The notes: generated by a model not told the origin, from the sequence alone. A DNA stretch of 64,000 nt from Microbacterium sp. MYb72 (GCF_002979415.1 NZ_PCOT01000009.1:62001-126000); one strand, 5' to 3'; shown: positions 10,383 through 20,990, counted from the stretch's first letter. Translations and numbers: made by a program.

Positions 10383-10507
10383 TGCTTTCCGATCTGTCGA
10401 GGCCCACTGTCGTGAGTCCGCCTTGAAGTCCTCGGGCGCAGATGCGCCACACGACTCTATTCTGCCTGGAGAAACCTATGCGGCTGTTGTGACCGCGTCC
10501 GGGGCGC

Positions 10508-11356
10508 CTAGGCGATCGGCGTCGGCGTCACGCCGAAGGGAGCGAGACCCGCCGCTCCCCCGTCGGCTGCGGTGAGAACCCAGATGCCGCCGTCGTGCAC
10601 GGCGACGCTGTGCTCCCAGTGCGAGCCGTCCGAGCCGTCGACGGTCGAGACGGTCCAGTCGTCGTCTTCGACGAAGGTCGCCTCTCCACCCGCGGTGACC
10701 ATCGGCTCGATCGCGAGCACCAGGCCGGGCTTGATCTCGGCGCCGGGGTCGGGCGTCCGGTAGTTGAAGACGCTGGGCGCCTCGTGCATCTTCCGGCCGA
10801 TGCCGTGGCCCACGTACTCGCGAAGGATGCCGTAGGTCTCTCCGGAGACGGCCGAAGGCCCCTGGTCTTCGATGAACCCCTGGATGGCCGCGCCGATGTC
10901 GCCGATGTGGGAGACCGACGCCATGGCGGCGATGCCCGCCCACATCGAGCCCTCGGTCACCCGGGACAGCTCGGTGCGGCGAGCGACGATCTCGGCATCC
11001 GCGTCGCCGGGCACGATGAACGTGCGCGCGCTGTCGCCGTTCCACCCCTGGTACTGCGCGCCGCCGTCGACCGAGACGATGTCTCCCGCCTCCAGCACGC
11101 GATCACCGGGGATGCCGTGCACGACCTCCTCGTTGACCGACACGCACAGCGTGTGGCGGTAGCCGCGGACGAGCTGGAAGTTCGACTCCGCACCGCGGTC
11201 CAGGATCGTCCTGTTCGCGGCGGTGTCGAGCTCGAGAGTCGTGACGCCCGGACGGATCAGCGGAGCGACGGCGTCGAGCGCCGCGGCCGTGATGAGCCCC
11301 GGCTCGACCATCGACCGCAGCTGCGCGGGGGTCTTGTAGATCGAGCGACGGAACAT
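10508..11356 (-). CDS. map: Type I methionine aminopeptidase
   Basis: A protein of 282 residues from the ATG at 11356; the open frame further upstream is the adk shadow. Metal ligands and catalytic residues are in place: His80, Asp97, Asp108, His184 (EYVGHGIG), Glu217 and Glu248. It removes the initiator Met. The start lies one base past the adk stop, so the genes are coupled. Confidence 0.96.
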   Translation of the reverse strand: MFRRSIYKTPAQLRSMVEPGLITAAALDAVAPLIRPGVTTLELDTAANRTILDRGAESNFQLVRGYRHTLCVSVNEEVVHGIPGDRVLEAGDIVSVDGGAQYQGWNGDSARTFIVPGDADAEIVARRTELSRVTEGSMWAGIAAMASVSHIGDIGAAIQGFIEDQGPSAVSGETYGILREYVGHGIGRKMHEAPSVFNYRTPDPGAEIKPGLVLAIEPMVTAGGEATFVEDDDWTVSTVDGSDGSHWEHSVAVHDGGIWVLTAADGGAAGLAPFGVTPTPIA

Positions 11357-11357
11357 C

Positions 11358-11954
11358 TCAGACCGCGACGCGGAGGCCGCGGGCGTCGAGCGCCGCGAAG
11401 ATGCGCTCGGTGATCTCGTCGAGCGAGCCCACGCCGTCGATCGTGTCCACGATGCCGCGAGGACCGTACACGGACAGGATCGGAGCGGTCTCGTGCTCGT
11501 AGATGTCCAGCCGGTGCGCGATGGCCTCGGGGGTGTCGTCGGTGCGGCCCTGCTCGGTCGCACGCAGCGCCAGACGCGAGATGCTCTCGTCGCGCGGCAC
11601 GTCGAGCAGGATCACCGCGTCGAGGCTCTCGCCACGGCCCGCGAGGAACTCGTCGAGGTGCTCGACCTGATGCGTGTTGCGCGGGTATCCGTCGAGCAGG
11701 AACCCGGCGGCGGCGTCATCCTGCGCGAGTCGATCGCGGACGATCTCGCTGGTCAGCTCGTCGGGCACGAGGTCGCCGGCGTCGAGGATCGCTGTCACCT
11801 GCTGGCCCAGCTCGGTGCCGGCCTTGATGTTCGCGCGGAAGATGTCTCCGGTCGACACCACGGGGATGCCGAACGACTCGGCGATGCGCACACCCTGCGT
11901 GCCCTTGCCGGAGCCCTGAGGGCCGACGATCAGGAGACGAGCGGATGCGGTCAT
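11358..11954 (-). CDS. adk: Adenylate kinase (short form)
   Basis: A protein of 198 residues from the ATG at 11954, which overlaps the secY stop as ATGA. The P-loop is GPQGSGKG (11-18), then the AMP-binding STGDIFR and LDGYPRNTHQ. The LID between the two lobes is very short, as in other short-type actinobacterial enzymes. It interconverts ATP, ADP and AMP. The secY-adk-map order is standard. Confidence 0.97.
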   Translation of the reverse strand: MTASARLLIVGPQGSGKGTQGVRIAESFGIPVVSTGDIFRANIKAGTELGQQVTAILDAGDLVPDELTSEIVRDRLAQDDAAAGFLLDGYPRNTHQVEHLDEFLAGRGESLDAVILLDVPRDESISRLALRATEQGRTDDTPEAIAHRLDIYEHETAPILSVYGPRGIVDTIDGVGSLDEITERIFAALDARGLRVAV

Positions 11955-13273
11955 CGGAGGAGCCCTTCGTAGTGTCGCTGCTGCAGCTGCGCGTCGATCT
12001 GCTTGACCGTCTCGAGACCCACACCGACGATGATGAGGATCGAGGCGCCGCCGAACGGGAAGTTCTGGTTGGCGTTGACGACGGCGAGGGCGATGAGCGG
12101 GATGAGCGCGATCAGACCGAGGTAGATCGAGCCCGGCAGCGTGATGCGCGTGAGCACGTAGTCGAGGTACTCGGCGGTCGGACGCCCCGCGCGGATGCCG
12201 GGGATGAAGCCGCCGTACTTCTTCATGTTGTCGGCGACCTCGACCGGGTTGAACGTGATCGCGACGTAGAAGTAGGTGAAGCCGATGATCAGCAGGAAGT
12301 ACACCAGCATGTAGATCGGGTGGTCGCCCTTGGTGAAGTTCGCCGTGATCCAGGTCACCCAGGCTGCGGGCGTCGAACCGTCCTGCGGAGTGTTGAACTG
12401 CGCGATCAGCGCAGGGATGTACAGCAGCGACGAGGCGAAGATCACGGGGATCACGCCGGCCATGTTCACCTTGATCGGGATGTACGTGTTCGTGCCGCCG
12501 TATGTGCGGCGCCCGACCATGCGCTTGGCGTACTGGACCGGGATGCGGCGCTGGGACTGCTCGACGAAGACGACGAGTCCCATCACGATCACACCGACGA
12601 CGAGCACCATCAGGAAGATCTCGAAGCCCTTGGTCTCCCAGATGAGCGCCATCGCGCCGGGGAAGGTCGCGGCGATCGAGGTGAAGATGAGCAGCGACAT
12701 GCCGTTGCCGATGCCGCGCTCGGTGACGAGCTCGGCGAACCACATGATGAGTCCGGTGCCTGCGGTCATCGCGACGATGATGAGCAGCTGCGCCCACCAC
12801 ACGTCGTTCGTCAGCAGGTTCTGGCATGCGGCGACGTCGGTGTTGCCGAAGAGCTGCCCGCTGCGCGCGACGGTGACCAGCGTGGTCGACTGCAGCAGCG
12901 CGAGAGCGATGGTGAGGTAGCGCGTGTACTGGGTCAGCTTGGACTGCCCTGCCTGACCCTCCTTGTGCAGCGCCTCGAAGTGCGGGATCACCACACGGAG
13001 CAGCTGCGTGATGATCGTCGCGGTGATGTACGGCATGACGCCGAGGGCGAAGATCGACAGCTGCAGCAGTGCACCGCCGGAGAAGAGATTGACGAGACCC
13101 AGAAGGCCTTCCGTACCGGAGTTCTGCGCGAGACACGCCTCGACGTTCGGGAAGTGCACGAACGGAGCGGGGATGTTGGACCCGAGCCGGTAGATGGCGA
13201 CGATCGCCAGAGTGAAACCGATCTTCCGACGCAGGTCGGGCGTGCGGAAGATCCGCGCGATGGCGCTAAACAA
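11951..13273 (-). CDS. secY: Preprotein translocase channel SecY
   Basis: A protein of 440 residues with ten membrane helices and the signature starting YRLGSNIPAP. It is the pore of the general secretion pathway with SecE and SecG. The start is TTG (TTG-TTT-AGC) behind a perfect AGGAGG 6 bases upstream, and there is no better start nearby. It is separated from rplO by a terminator, so secY-adk-map probably has its own promoter in 13274-13336; no clear hexamer pair is visible there. Confidence 0.97.
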   Translation of the reverse strand: MFSAIARIFRTPDLRRKIGFTLAIVAIYRLGSNIPAPFVHFPNVEACLAQNSGTEGLLGLVNLFSGGALLQLSIFALGVMPYITATIITQLLRVVIPHFEALHKEGQAGQSKLTQYTRYLTIALALLQSTTLVTVARSGQLFGNTDVAACQNLLTNDVWWAQLLIIVAMTAGTGLIMWFAELVTERGIGNGMSLLIFTSIAATFPGAMALIWETKGFEIFLMVLVVGVIVMGLVVFVEQSQRRIPVQYAKRMVGRRTYGGTNTYIPIKVNMAGVIPVIFASSLLYIPALIAQFNTPQDGSTPAAWVTWITANFTKGDHPIYMLVYFLLIIGFTYFYVAITFNPVEVADNMKKYGGFIPGIRAGRPTAEYLDYVLTRITLPGSIYLGLIALIPLIALAVVNANQNFPFGGASILIIVGVGLETVKQIDAQLQQRHYEGLLR

Positions 13274-13336
13274 GGACGTCCTCCTGAAAAGGTTGCCTAT
13301 CCCTGAGGGATGGCTGAAAGACCAGGGTAACTCAAA

Positions 13337-13366
13337 AGAGGGGCCGGAGATTTCTCCGACCCCTCT
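13337..13366 (-). terminator. Terminator at the end of the spc operon
   Basis: AGAGGGG-C-CGGAG pairs with CTCCG-A-CCCCTCT around ATTT and on the minus strand is followed by a run of T (CTCTTTTGAGTT). This is a classical intrinsic terminator between rplO and secY. Confidence 0.8.
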
Positions 13367-13376
13367 CTTGCAGTGG

Positions 13377-14009
13377 TTACTTGACGGATCCGCCCGCAGC
13401 CACGATCTTCTGCTCGGCAGAACCCGAGACCTTGTCGACCGCGACGGTGAGCTTCACGGCGATGTCGCCGTTGCCCAGAACCTTGACCTTCTCGTTCTTG
13501 CGAACGGCACCCTTGGCGACCAGGTCGCTGACGGTGACGTCGCCACCGGCCGGGTACAGCTCCGCGAGCTTCTCCAGGTTCACGACCTGGTACTCCACGC
13601 GGAACGGGTTCTTGAACCCGCGCAGCTTCGGGGTGCGCATGTGCAGAGGCATCTGCCCACCCTCGAAGCCGACGCGAACGGTGTTGCGGGCCTTGGTGCC
13701 CTTGGTGCCGCGACCGGCCGTCTTGCCCTTGGAACCCTCACCGCGACCGACACGGGTCTTCGCGGTGTTGGATCCGGGGACCGGACGCAGGTGGTGCACC
13801 TTCAGGACGCCGGGGCGGGATGCCGGAGCATCCTTCTTCGGCGCAGCCTTCTTGGCGGCGGGCTTCTTCGCAGGAGCCTCGGCCTTGGCGTCGACCGCGG
13901 CCTTCGCCGGAGCCTTTGCCGCAGCGGGCTTCTTCGCGGCGGCAGCCTTGGGGGCCGCTGCCTTCTTCGGGGCCTTCTCAGCCTCGACGGCTTCGTTCTT
14001 CTCAGCCAT
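13377..14009 (-). CDS. rplO: 50S ribosomal protein L15 with histone-H1-like N-terminal extension
   Basis: A protein of 210 residues. The L15 fold begins near residue 69 ([12 protein letters not shown]); before it lies a strongly basic, Lys/Ala/Pro-rich segment of about 68 residues ([15 protein letters not shown]) that other L15 proteins lack or have only briefly. L15 is a late assembly protein near the central protuberance. The ATG overlaps the rpmD stop as TAATG. Confidence 0.96.
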   Translation of the reverse strand: MAEKNEAVEAEKAPKKAAAPKAAAAKKPAAAKAPAKAAVDAKAEAPAKKPAAKKAAPKKDAPASRPGVLKVHHLRPVPGSNTAKTRVGRGEGSKGKTAGRGTKGTKARNTVRVGFEGGQMPLHMRTPKLRGFKNPFRVEYQVVNLEKLAELYPAGGDVTVSDLVAKGAVRKNEKVKVLGNGDIAVKLTVAVDKVSGSAEQKIVAAGGSVK

Positions 14010-14194
14010 TAGTCGATCTCCTCAACCTTCACGAGGTGGGCGACGGTCTTGACGTAGCCGCGCGTCTGCGCGTCGTCGGGGCGAACGGTGCTGTCACCGA
14101 TGCGCTTCAGACCGAGGCTGCGCAGCGTGTCACGCTGGTTCTGCTTCTCGCTCACCTTGGACTTGATCTGCGTGACCTTGAGCCGGGCGGCCAT
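14009..14194 (-). CDS. rpmD: 50S ribosomal protein L30
   Basis: A protein of 61 residues matching short bacterial L30 ([20 protein letters not shown] start, [12 protein letters not shown] end). One-base overlaps with rplO downstream and rpsE upstream (TGATG) show tight coupling. Confidence 0.97.
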   Translation of the reverse strand: MAARLKVTQIKSKVSEKQNQRDTLRSLGLKRIGDSTVRPDDAQTRGYVKTVAHLVKVEEID

Positions 14195-14892
14195 CAGGCA
14201 CCTACCTTCTGTGCGGCGATGGCCTCAGCCTCGGCGCGGACGAGACGCGCAGGTGCGACCTGGTCGAACTCGAGGCCACGACGCGCGGCGACCGCACGGG
14301 GCTCCTCGAGCTGCTTCAGGGCCGCGACCGTCGCGTGCACGATGTTGATCGTGTTCGACGAGCCGAGCGACTTCGACAGCACGTCGTGGATGCCGGCGCA
14401 CTCGAGCACGGCGCGGACGGGACCACCGGCGATGACACCGGTACCGGCAGCGGCCGGACGAAGCAGGACCACACCGGCGGCCGCCTCACCCTGCACCGGG
14501 TGCGGGATGGTGCTGCCGACGCGCGGAACGCGGAAGAAGTTGCGCTTGGCCTCTTCGACGCCCTTCGAGATGGCCAGGGGCACCTCGCGAGCCTTGCCGT
14601 AGCCGACGCCGACCAGACCGTTGCCGTCGCCGACGACCACGAGAGCGGTGAAGCTGAAGCGACGACCACCCTTCACGACCTTCGACACGCGGTTGATCGT
14701 GACGACGCGCTCGAGGAACTGGTTGTCACCACGGTCGCGCGAGTTGCGGTCACGGCCACCCTGGTTGCGGTCACCACGGCCACCGCCGCGGCGGTTGTCG
14801 CGCTGAGACGGCTCTGCCTGCGTGGTGCCGGTGGCCGTCTCGGAAGTGGCAGCAGCCGCTTCGGTCACTTCGTTCTCCTTGTTGTCACTCAC
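14194..14892 (-). CDS. rpsE: 30S ribosomal protein S5 with Arg/Gly-rich N-terminal extension
   Basis: A protein of 232 residues. The double-stranded-RNA-binding-like and S5 C-terminal domains run from about residue 58 ([20 protein letters not shown]). The first 57 residues are acidic, then RGG-like ([16 protein letters not shown]). S5 supports accuracy and mRNA helicase activity of the 30S subunit. The start is GTG, overlapping the rplR stop as GTGA. Confidence 0.96.
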   Translation of the reverse strand: MSDNKENEVTEAAAATSETATGTTQAEPSQRDNRRGGGRGDRNQGGRDRNSRDRGDNQFLERVVTINRVSKVVKGGRRFSFTALVVVGDGNGLVGVGYGKAREVPLAISKGVEEAKRNFFRVPRVGSTIPHPVQGEAAAGVVLLRPAAAGTGVIAGGPVRAVLECAGIHDVLSKSLGSSNTINIVHATVAALKQLEEPRAVAARRGLEFDQVAPARLVRAEAEAIAAQKVGA

Positions 14893-15248
14893 AGTGCCAG
14901 GCCCCCTTCGCGAGCGCCATCGGCGATGGCGGCGACACGACCGGCGTAGCGGTTGCCGCCACGGTCGAACACTGCCTCGGAAACGCCTGCGGCCTTCGCG
15001 CGCTCGGCGAGGAGCTCGCCGACCTTGCGGGCCTTGGCGGTCTTGTCACCCTCGAGCGTGCGCAGGTCGGTCTCGAGCGTCGAAGCCGACGCCACGGTGT
15101 GACCCTTGCTGTCGTCGACGAGCTGCACGAAGACGTGGCGAGCCGAACGGTTGACGACGAGACGCGGACGCGCCTCGGTGCCGACGACCTTCTTGCGAAG
15201 GCGGGCGTGACGACGCGCGCGGGCGTCAGACTTTGATTTGAGAGCCAT
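14889..15248 (-). CDS. rplR: 50S ribosomal protein L18
   Basis: A protein of 119 residues ending in the conserved [24 protein letters not shown]. It binds 5S rRNA with L5. Its stop overlaps the rpsE GTG. Confidence 0.97.
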   Translation of the reverse strand: MALKSKSDARARRHARLRKKVVGTEARPRLVVNRSARHVFVQLVDDSKGHTVASASTLETDLRTLEGDKTAKARKVGELLAERAKAAGVSEAVFDRGGNRYAGRVAAIADGAREGGLAL

Positions 15249-15250
15249 GG

Positions 15251-15787
15251 TTACTTACCACTCTTTCCGGCCTTGCGACGCACGACCTCGCCCGCGTAGC
15301 GGACACCCTTGCCCTTGTACGGCTCAGGCTTGCGGATCTTGCGGATGTTCGCAGCTGCCTCGCCGACAGCCTGCTTGTCGATGCCGCTGACGGTGAGCTT
15401 GTTGGTGCCCTCCACCGTCAGGGTGATGCCGGCGGGCGGGTCGATGAGGACCGGGTGCGAGAAGCCGAGGGCGAACTCGACCGAGCTGCCCTTCTGAGCC
15501 ACGCGGTAACCGGTTCCGACGACCTCGAGACCCTTGGTGTAGCCCTGGGTCACGCCGATGATGTTGTTGTTGATGAGCGTGCGGGTCAGGCCGTGAAGCG
15601 ACCGCGACGCGCGCTCGTCGTCGGGACGAGTGACGAGAACCTGGTTCTCCTCGACCGCGACCTCGATGGGGCTGGCCACCGTCAGGGTGAGTTCACCCTT
15701 GGGGCCCTTCACCGCGACCTCACGGCCGTCGACCGAAACGGTCACGCCCGCGGGAACCTCGATGGGAAGTCGTCCAATACGCGACAT
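15251..15787 (-). CDS. rplF: 50S ribosomal protein L6
   Basis: A protein of 178 residues, two related alpha/beta domains, with the start [15 protein letters not shown] and the C-terminal [19 protein letters not shown] signature. It lies near the factor-binding site of the 50S subunit. The gap to rplR is 2 bases. Confidence 0.98.
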   Translation of the reverse strand: MSRIGRLPIEVPAGVTVSVDGREVAVKGPKGELTLTVASPIEVAVEENQVLVTRPDDERASRSLHGLTRTLINNNIIGVTQGYTKGLEVVGTGYRVAQKGSSVEFALGFSHPVLIDPPAGITLTVEGTNKLTVSGIDKQAVGEAAANIRKIRKPEPYKGKGVRYAGEVVRRKAGKSGK

Positions 15788-15793
15788 TTCGGA

Positions 15794-16192
15794 TTACCAC
15801 ACGTAGGCGAGAACTTCTCCGCCCACGCCCTTCTGCTCAGCCTGACGGTCGGTGAGAAGACCGGAGGAGGTGGACAGGATGGCCACGCCGAGGCCGCCGA
15901 GGACCTTGGGGAGCTCGGTGGACTTCGCGTACACGCGGAGGCCGGGCTTCGACACGCGCTTGATGCCCGCGATCGAACGCTCACGGTTGGGGCCGTACTT
16001 CAGCTGGAGGGTGAGATTCTTGCCGACGCGAGCGTCAGAGGTCTCCCAGCCGGCGATGTAGCCCTCCTGCTGGAGGATCTCGGCGATGTGCGTCTTGAGC
16101 TTGCTCGACGGCAGGGTCACGGAGTCGTGATGCGCCGAGTTCGCGTTGCGCAGACGGGTCAGCAGATCTGCGACCGGGTCTGTCATTGTCAT
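15794..16192 (-). CDS. rpsH: 30S ribosomal protein S8
   Basis: A protein of 132 residues matching S8 ([47 protein letters not shown]). It binds the central domain of 16S rRNA and in enterobacteria is the spc operon repressor. Two in-frame ATGs (first and third codon) could start it. The 141 bases before it carry a hairpin and a -10-like hexamer instead of rpsN. Confidence 0.97.
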   Translation of the reverse strand: MTMTDPVADLLTRLRNANSAHHDSVTLPSSKLKTHIAEILQQEGYIAGWETSDARVGKNLTLQLKYGPNRERSIAGIKRVSKPGLRVYAKSTELPKVLGGLGVAILSTSSGLLTDRQAEQKGVGGEVLAYVW

Positions 16193-16267
16193 TGTTGTTT
16201 TCCTTTGGTCATGAGGTTCCGGCTGCCGTTACACGACAGACGGCCTGCGATGAACACGCAATCTTCA

Positions 16268-16273
16268 ATTGTA
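16268..16273 (-). promoter_or_regulatory. TACAAT -10-like hexamer before rpsH
   Basis: On the minus strand TACAAT lies just past the hairpin at 16285-16320 and 76 bases before the rpsH start. No good -35 lies 16-18 bp upstream, because that stretch is within the hairpin. It could restart transcription for rpsH onward. Confidence 0.35.
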
Positions 16274-16284
16274 CGGCATGCCGG

Positions 16285-16320
16285 GAGCCGGATGCTGCGG
16301 GTGAACACAGCATCCGGCTC
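16285..16320 (-). terminator. Strong hairpin between rplE and rpsH
   Basis: GAGCCGGATGCTG and CAGCATCCGGCTC form a perfect 13-bp stem with a 10-base loop. It lies 14 bases past the rplE stop. No clear T run follows on the minus strand (GGCATGCCGTAC), so it may be an attenuator, RNA-processing site or partial terminator rather than a full stop. Confidence 0.6.
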
Positions 16321-16333
16321 TCACATGCCGGGC

Positions 16334-16924
16334 TTACGCCTGGGCGTCGTCCGACCGGAACGGGAAGCCGAGGTGACGGAGCAGTGCCCGGCCCTCGTCA
16401 TCCGTCTTCGCGGTGGTGACGACGGTGATGTCGAAACCGCGAACCCGGTCGATCTTGTCCTGGTCGATCTCGTGGAACACGCTCTGCTCCTGGAGACCGA
16501 AGGTGTAGTTGCCGTTGCCGTCGAACTGCTTGGCCGACAGACCGCGGAAGTCGCGGATGCGGGGCAGTGCGAGCGAGACCAGGCGGTCCACGAACTCCCA
16601 CGCGCGGTCACCACGGAGGGTGACGTGCGCGCCGATGGCCTGACCCTCACGCAGCTTGAACTGCGCGATGGACTTGCGGGCCTTCGTGACGATCGGCTTC
16701 TGGCCGGTGATCTTGGTGAGGTCGTCGACCGCACCATCGATCACCTTGCTGTCGCGAGCCGCCTCACCGACACCGGTGTTCACGACGACCTTGACCAGAC
16801 CGGGGATCTGCATGACGTTCGAGTAGCCGAACTCGTCCTGCAGAGCCTTCTTGATCTCGGCGTTGTACTTCTGCTTCAGGCGCGGCTGGATCTTGCCAGC
16901 CGGCGCGGCAGTGGCGTTGCTCAT
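16334..16924 (-). CDS. rplE: 50S ribosomal protein L5
   Basis: A protein of 196 residues with the conserved [15 protein letters not shown] and [20 protein letters not shown] regions. It binds 5S rRNA and contacts P-site tRNA. The ATG overlaps the rplX stop as TGATG. Confidence 0.98.
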   Translation of the reverse strand: MSNATAAPAGKIQPRLKQKYNAEIKKALQDEFGYSNVMQIPGLVKVVVNTGVGEAARDSKVIDGAVDDLTKITGQKPIVTKARKSIAQFKLREGQAIGAHVTLRGDRAWEFVDRLVSLALPRIRDFRGLSAKQFDGNGNYTFGLQEQSVFHEIDQDKIDRVRGFDITVVTTAKTDDEGRALLRHLGFPFRSDDAQA

Positions 16925-17283
16925 CAGAGGTCCTTACCGCTCTTCTTCGCGTAACGCACGCGGACGGTGCGCTTGACGCCGTCCTTGGTCTGCTCCTCGA
17001 CCCGGTGGCCGACCTTGGTCGGCTTCTTGGTCGAGGGGTCGACGACTGCGACGTTCGAGATGTGGATGGGAGCCTCGACAGTCTCGAGGCCGCCCGTCTT
17101 GGTGCCACGCTGCGTCTGGCCGACGCGGGTGTGCTTGGTGACGTAGTTCACGCCTTCGACGATGACGCGGTTCTGGCCGGACAGGATCTCGAGGACCTTG
17201 CCCTGCTTGCCGCGGTCGCCGCCCTTCTCCTGCTTGCGACCGCTGATGACCTGAACCAGGTCGCCCTTCTTGATCTTCGCCAT
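16924..17283 (-). CDS. rplX: 50S ribosomal protein L24
   Basis: A protein of 119 residues with the KOW motif early ([24 protein letters not shown]). It is an assembly initiator of the 50S subunit. It lies 2 bases after rplN and overlaps rplE by one base. Confidence 0.97.
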   Translation of the reverse strand: MAKIKKGDLVQVISGRKQEKGGDRGKQGKVLEILSGQNRVIVEGVNYVTKHTRVGQTQRGTKTGGLETVEAPIHISNVAVVDPSTKKPTKVGHRVEEQTKDGVKRTVRVRYAKKSGKDL

Positions 17284-17285
17284 GA

Positions 17286-17654
17286 TTAGATGACCTCCGG
17301 CGCCAGCGACACGATCTTCATGAACTTCTTGTCACGAAGCTCACGACCGACCGGACCGAAGATGCGGGTGCCGCGGGGCTCCCCGTCGTTCTTCAGGATG
17401 ACGGCGGCGTTCTCGTCGAACTTGATGTAGGAGCCGTCCGGACGACGGACCTCCTTCTTGGTGCGGACGATGACCGCCTTGACGACGTCGCCCTTCTTGA
17501 CGTTCCCACCGGGGATCGCGTCCTTGACGGTCGCGACGATGGTGTCGCCCAGGCCGGCGTAACGACGCTTGGAGCCACCGAGCACGCGGATGGTGAGCAG
17601 CTCCTTGGCGCCGGTGTTGTCGGCGACCTTGAGTCGGGATTCCTGCTGAATCAC
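17286..17654 (-). CDS. rplN: 50S ribosomal protein L14
   Basis: A protein of 122 residues ([20 protein letters not shown], ending [19 protein letters not shown]). It forms part of the intersubunit bridge with L19. The start is GTG and overlaps the rpsQ stop as GTGA, so the S10 and spc groups are joined without a gap. Confidence 0.98.
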   Translation of the reverse strand: MIQQESRLKVADNTGAKELLTIRVLGGSKRRYAGLGDTIVATVKDAIPGGNVKKGDVVKAVIVRTKKEVRRPDGSYIKFDENAAVILKNDGEPRGTRIFGPVGRELRDKKFMKIVSLAPEVI

Positions 17655-17971
17655 TTGGCCTTCTCCAGAATCTCCACCAGACGCCAGCGCTTCGTGGCGC
17701 TCAGCGGGCGGGTCTCGTTGATGAGGACCAGGTCGCCGATGCCGGCGGAGTTGGTCTCATCGTGCGCCTTGACCTTCGAGGTGCGGCGGATGACCTTGCC
17801 GTAAAGCGGGTGCTTCACGCGGTCCTCGACCTCGACCACGATGGTCTTGTCCATCTTGTCGCTGACGACGTAGCCACGACGCGACTTGCGATACCCGCGG
17901 GCATCCTCGTCGCGGACGTCGTGAGCGGCGTGCTCAGCCTCGACGGCGGCTTCCTTCTTGGTGGCCATCAC
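17651..17971 (-). CDS. rpsQ: 30S ribosomal protein S17 with N-terminal extension
   Basis: A protein of 106 residues. The S17 OB fold begins near residue 28 ([22 protein letters not shown]); the 27 residues before it are charged and not part of the core. The start may be the GTG at 17971 or the ATG at 17968; both overlap the rpmC stop. Confidence 0.96.
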   Translation of the reverse strand: MMATKKEAAVEAEHAAHDVRDEDARGYRKSRRGYVVSDKMDKTIVVEVEDRVKHPLYGKVIRRTSKVKAHDETNSAGIGDLVLINETRPLSATKRWRLVEILEKAK

Positions 17972-18285
17972 TCAGCCTCTTCCTTCACGGCGTCGTCAGC
18001 GGAGTCCGCCTTCTTCGCCTTCGACTTGGTCGCCTTCTTGGCCGGAGCCTCGACGGGAGCGGGCGTCGCACGGATGCCCAGCTCGCGCTCGCGGATCACG
18101 GTGTAGAGACGCGCGATGTCGCGCTTGACGGCGCGGATGCGGCCGTGGCTCTCCAGCTGGCCGGTGGCCGACTGGAAACGGAGGTTGAACAGCTCCTCCT
18201 TGGCCTTGCGCAGCTCCTCAACGAGGCGCTGGTCTTCGAACGTGTCGAGCTCTGCCGGAGCGAGCTCCTTGGTGCCGATCGCCAT
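17968..18285 (-). CDS. rpmC: 50S ribosomal protein L29 with Lys/Ala/Glu tail
   Basis: A protein of 105 residues from the ATG at 18285, which overlaps the rplP stop as TAATG. The two-helix L29 core occupies about residues 8-75 ([21 protein letters not shown]...[11 protein letters not shown]). The last 30 residues form a low-complexity charged tail. L29 lies at the peptide exit and is a docking point for SRP and trigger factor. Confidence 0.96.
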   Translation of the reverse strand: MAIGTKELAPAELDTFEDQRLVEELRKAKEELFNLRFQSATGQLESHGRIRAVKRDIARLYTVIRERELGIRATPAPVEAPAKKATKSKAKKADSADDAVKEEAE

Positions 18286-18704
18286 TACGCGTCGCCCTCC
18301 TCGCGCTTGATGATGCGTGCCTTGAGCGGCAGCTTGTGAATGGCACGGGTCAGTGCCTCGCGAGCGAGTTCCTCGCTCACGCCGGCGACCTCGAAGAGGA
18401 CGCGACCCGGCTTGACGTTGGCAACCCACCACTCGGGGGAACCCTTACCGGAACCCATGCGGGTTTCGGCCGGCTTCTTCGTGAGCGGACGGTCGGGGTA
18501 GATGTTGATCCACACCTTTCCGCCACGCTTGATGTGACGCGTCATCGCGATACGAGCGGACTCGATCTGACGGTTGGTCACATACGCCGGGGTGAGCGCC
18601 TGGATGCCGAACTCACCGAACGACACCTTGGTGCCACCGGTGGCCTGGCCCGAGCGGCCCGGGTGGTGCTGCTTGCGGTACTTGACCTTACGAGGGATAA
18701 GCAT
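18285..18704 (-). CDS. rplP: 50S ribosomal protein L16
   Basis: A protein of 139 residues with the start [14 protein letters not shown] and the conserved [22 protein letters not shown]. It organises the A-site tRNA region of the 50S subunit. It overlaps rpsC by one base. Confidence 0.98.
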   Translation of the reverse strand: MLIPRKVKYRKQHHPGRSGQATGGTKVSFGEFGIQALTPAYVTNRQIESARIAMTRHIKRGGKVWINIYPDRPLTKKPAETRMGSGKGSPEWWVANVKPGRVLFEVAGVSEELAREALTRAIHKLPLKARIIKREEGDA

Positions 18705-19459
18705 CAGGCAGACGCTCCTTCTGCGACGGGGGCCTCGTTGCGCGGCGCGCGGCGGCGGTCGCCACCACGGTCGTCACGACGGGACTTCGGTGCGTTGGCC
18801 TGCTCGCGGGCAAGCTCCTTGGCGGTGAGGTCGCCCTTGTAGATCCAGACCTTCACGCCGATGCGGCCGAAGGTGGTCTTGGCCTCGTAGAAGCCGTAGT
18901 CGATGTTCGCACGAAGCGTGTGCAGCGGCACACGGCCCTCGCGGTAGAACTCCGACCGGCTCATCTCGGCGCCGCCGAGACGGCCGGAGACCTGGATGCG
19001 GATGCCCTTGGCGCCAGCGCGCTGCGCGCCCTGGAGACCCTTGCGCATCGCACGACGGAACGCCACGCGAGCAGAGAGCTGCTCGGCGATGCCCTGTGCG
19101 ACGAGCTGAGCGTCGGCCTCGGGGTTCTTGACCTCGAGGATGTTCAGCTGGATCTGCTTGCCCGAGAGCTTCTCGAGGTCGCCGCGGATGCGCTCGGCCT
19201 CGGCTCCACGACGACCGATCACGATGCCCGGACGGGCGGTGTGGATGTCGACGCGGACGCGGTCACGGGTGCGCTCGATCTCGATGTTCGAGACACCGGC
19301 GCGGTCGAGCTGCGTCTTGAGCAGGTTGCGGATCTTGATGTCCTCGGCGACGTAGTCGGCGTAGCGCTGACCCGGCTTCGTCGAGTCGGAGAACCAGCGC
19401 GACACGTGGTCCGTGGTGATGCCGAGACGGAAGCCGTACGGGTTTACCTTCTGTCCCAT
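18704..19459 (-). CDS. rpsC: 30S ribosomal protein S3 with Arg/Asp-rich tail
   Basis: A protein of 251 residues with the KH domain ([14 protein letters not shown]) and S3 C-terminal domain ([22 protein letters not shown]), then about 38 residues of charged tail ([15 protein letters not shown]). It lies at the mRNA entry site. The ATG overlaps the rplV stop as TAATG. Confidence 0.97.
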   Translation of the reverse strand: MGQKVNPYGFRLGITTDHVSRWFSDSTKPGQRYADYVAEDIKIRNLLKTQLDRAGVSNIEIERTRDRVRVDIHTARPGIVIGRRGAEAERIRGDLEKLSGKQIQLNILEVKNPEADAQLVAQGIAEQLSARVAFRRAMRKGLQGAQRAGAKGIRIQVSGRLGGAEMSRSEFYREGRVPLHTLRANIDYGFYEAKTTFGRIGVKVWIYKGDLTAKELAREQANAPKSRRDDRGGDRRRAPRNEAPVAEGASA

Positions 19460-19857
19460 TACTTGCTCGCCTTCTTGTTGCTGTCGCCCGAGGCGGCCGG
19501 AGCCGTCTGGGGCGTCGAGAGCACGACCGTGATGTGGCTCGTGCGCTTCTTGATCTGGAAAGCGCGACCCTGTGCACGGGGCTGGAAACGCTTGAGCGTC
19601 GTGCCCTCGTCGACGTAGGCGTTAGCCACGTACAGGTCCTGCTCGTCGAGGAACTCCCCGTCGCGATCCGCCTTCACCTGCGCGTTGGCCATGGCCGACG
19701 CGACAAGCTTGTAGATCGGCTCGCTGGCGCTCTGCTGCGCGAACTTCAGGATCGCGAGAGCCTCCTGGGCCTGCTTGCCCTTGATGAGCGCAACGACACG
19801 ACGAGCCTTCTGCGGGGTCACGCGGATGTGTCGCACGCGTGCGATGGATTCGACCAT
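19459..19857 (-). CDS. rplV: 50S ribosomal protein L22
   Basis: A protein of 132 residues. The core carries the long beta hairpin that lines the exit tunnel ([28 protein letters not shown]). A short Ala/Lys tail follows. Overlaps of one base join it to rpsS and rpsC. Confidence 0.97.
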   Translation of the reverse strand: MVESIARVRHIRVTPQKARRVVALIKGKQAQEALAILKFAQQSASEPIYKLVASAMANAQVKADRDGEFLDEQDLYVANAYVDEGTTLKRFQPRAQGRAFQIKKRTSHITVVLSTPQTAPAASGDSNKKASK

Positions 19858-20138
19858 TAGCGGCGCCGCCCCTTCTTGTCGTCCTTCTCGTGGCCGCGGA
19901 AGGTGCGGGTGGGCGCGAACTCGCCCAGCTTGTGACCGACCATGGTCTCGGACACGAACACAGGGATGTGCTTGCGACCGTCGTGGACCGCGATCGTGTG
20001 ACCCAGCATGGCCGGGATGATCATGGACCGGCGAGACCAGGTCTTGATGACGTTCTTCGTGCCGGCTTCGTTCTGCACGACCACCTTGCGAAGCAGGTGC
20101 TCGTCGACGAAGGGGCCCTTCTTAAGACTGCGAGGCAT
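19857..20138 (-). CDS. rpsS: 30S ribosomal protein S19
   Basis: A protein of 93 residues with the start [15 protein letters not shown] and [21 protein letters not shown]. It binds 16S rRNA in the head with S13. Confidence 0.98.
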   Translation of the reverse strand: MPRSLKKGPFVDEHLLRKVVVQNEAGTKNVIKTWSRRSMIIPAMLGHTIAVHDGRKHIPVFVSETMVGHKLGEFAPTRTFRGHEKDDKKGRRR

Positions 20139-20150
20139 CTTCTCTTACTC

Positions 20151-20990
20151 CTACTTGCGCTTCTTGCCGGCGTTGCGACGGCGCACGATGTACTTGTCGC
20201 TTTCCTTGTTGGCGTGACGGGTGCGACCCTCAGCCTGACCCCAGGGGGAGACCGGGTGACGACCACCGGAGGTCTTACCCTCACCACCACCGTGGGGGTG
20301 GTCGACCGGGTTCATCGCGACACCACGCACGGTCGGGCGGACGCCCTTCCAGCGCATGCGGCCGGCCTTGCCCCAGTTGATGTTCGACTGCTCGGCGTTG
20401 CCCACCTCGCCGATGGTCGCGCGGCAGCGCGCATCGACGTTGCGGATCTCGCCCGAGGGCAGACGCAGCTGGGCGTAGGGGCCGTCCTTGGCGACGAGAC
20501 GGACGGACACGCCGGCCGAACGTGCCAGCTTCGCGCCGCCGCCGGGGCGGAGCTCGATGGCGTGGATGACCGTACCCGTGGGGATGTTCTTCAGCGGGAG
20601 GTTGTTGCCCGGCTTGATGTCGGCCGATGCACCCGACTCGACGATGTCGCCCTGCTTCAGCTTGTTCGGCGCGATGATGTAGCGCTTCTCGCCGTCGAAG
20701 TAGTGCAGCAGTGCGATGCGTGCGGTGCGGTTGGGGTCGTACTCGATGTGAGCGACCTTGGCGTTCACGCCGTCCTTGTCATTGCGACGGAAGTCGATGA
20801 CACGGTACTGGCGCTTGTGGCCACCACCGATGTGACGGGTCGTGATGCGGCCCTGGTTGTTGCGACCACCGGTCTTCGAGAGCGGGCGCAGCAGCGACTT
20901 CTCCGGCGTCGATCGAGTGATCTCGGCGAAGTCAGCCACCGACGAGCCGCGGCGGCCCGGGGTCGTGGGCTTGTACTTGCGAATAGCCAT
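20151..20990 (-). CDS. rplB: 50S ribosomal protein L2
   Basis: A protein of 279 residues with the C-terminal signature [20 protein letters not shown]. It is an essential part of the peptidyl-transferase region. The 12-base gap to rpsS carries an AGGAG-like site. Confidence 0.98.
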   Translation of the reverse strand: MAIRKYKPTTPGRRGSSVADFAEITRSTPEKSLLRPLSKTGGRNNQGRITTRHIGGGHKRQYRVIDFRRNDKDGVNAKVAHIEYDPNRTARIALLHYFDGEKRYIIAPNKLKQGDIVESGASADIKPGNNLPLKNIPTGTVIHAIELRPGGGAKLARSAGVSVRLVAKDGPYAQLRLPSGEIRNVDARCRATIGEVGNAEQSNINWGKAGRMRWKGVRPTVRGVAMNPVDHPHGGGEGKTSGGRHPVSPWGQAEGRTRHANKESDKYIVRRRNAGKKRK

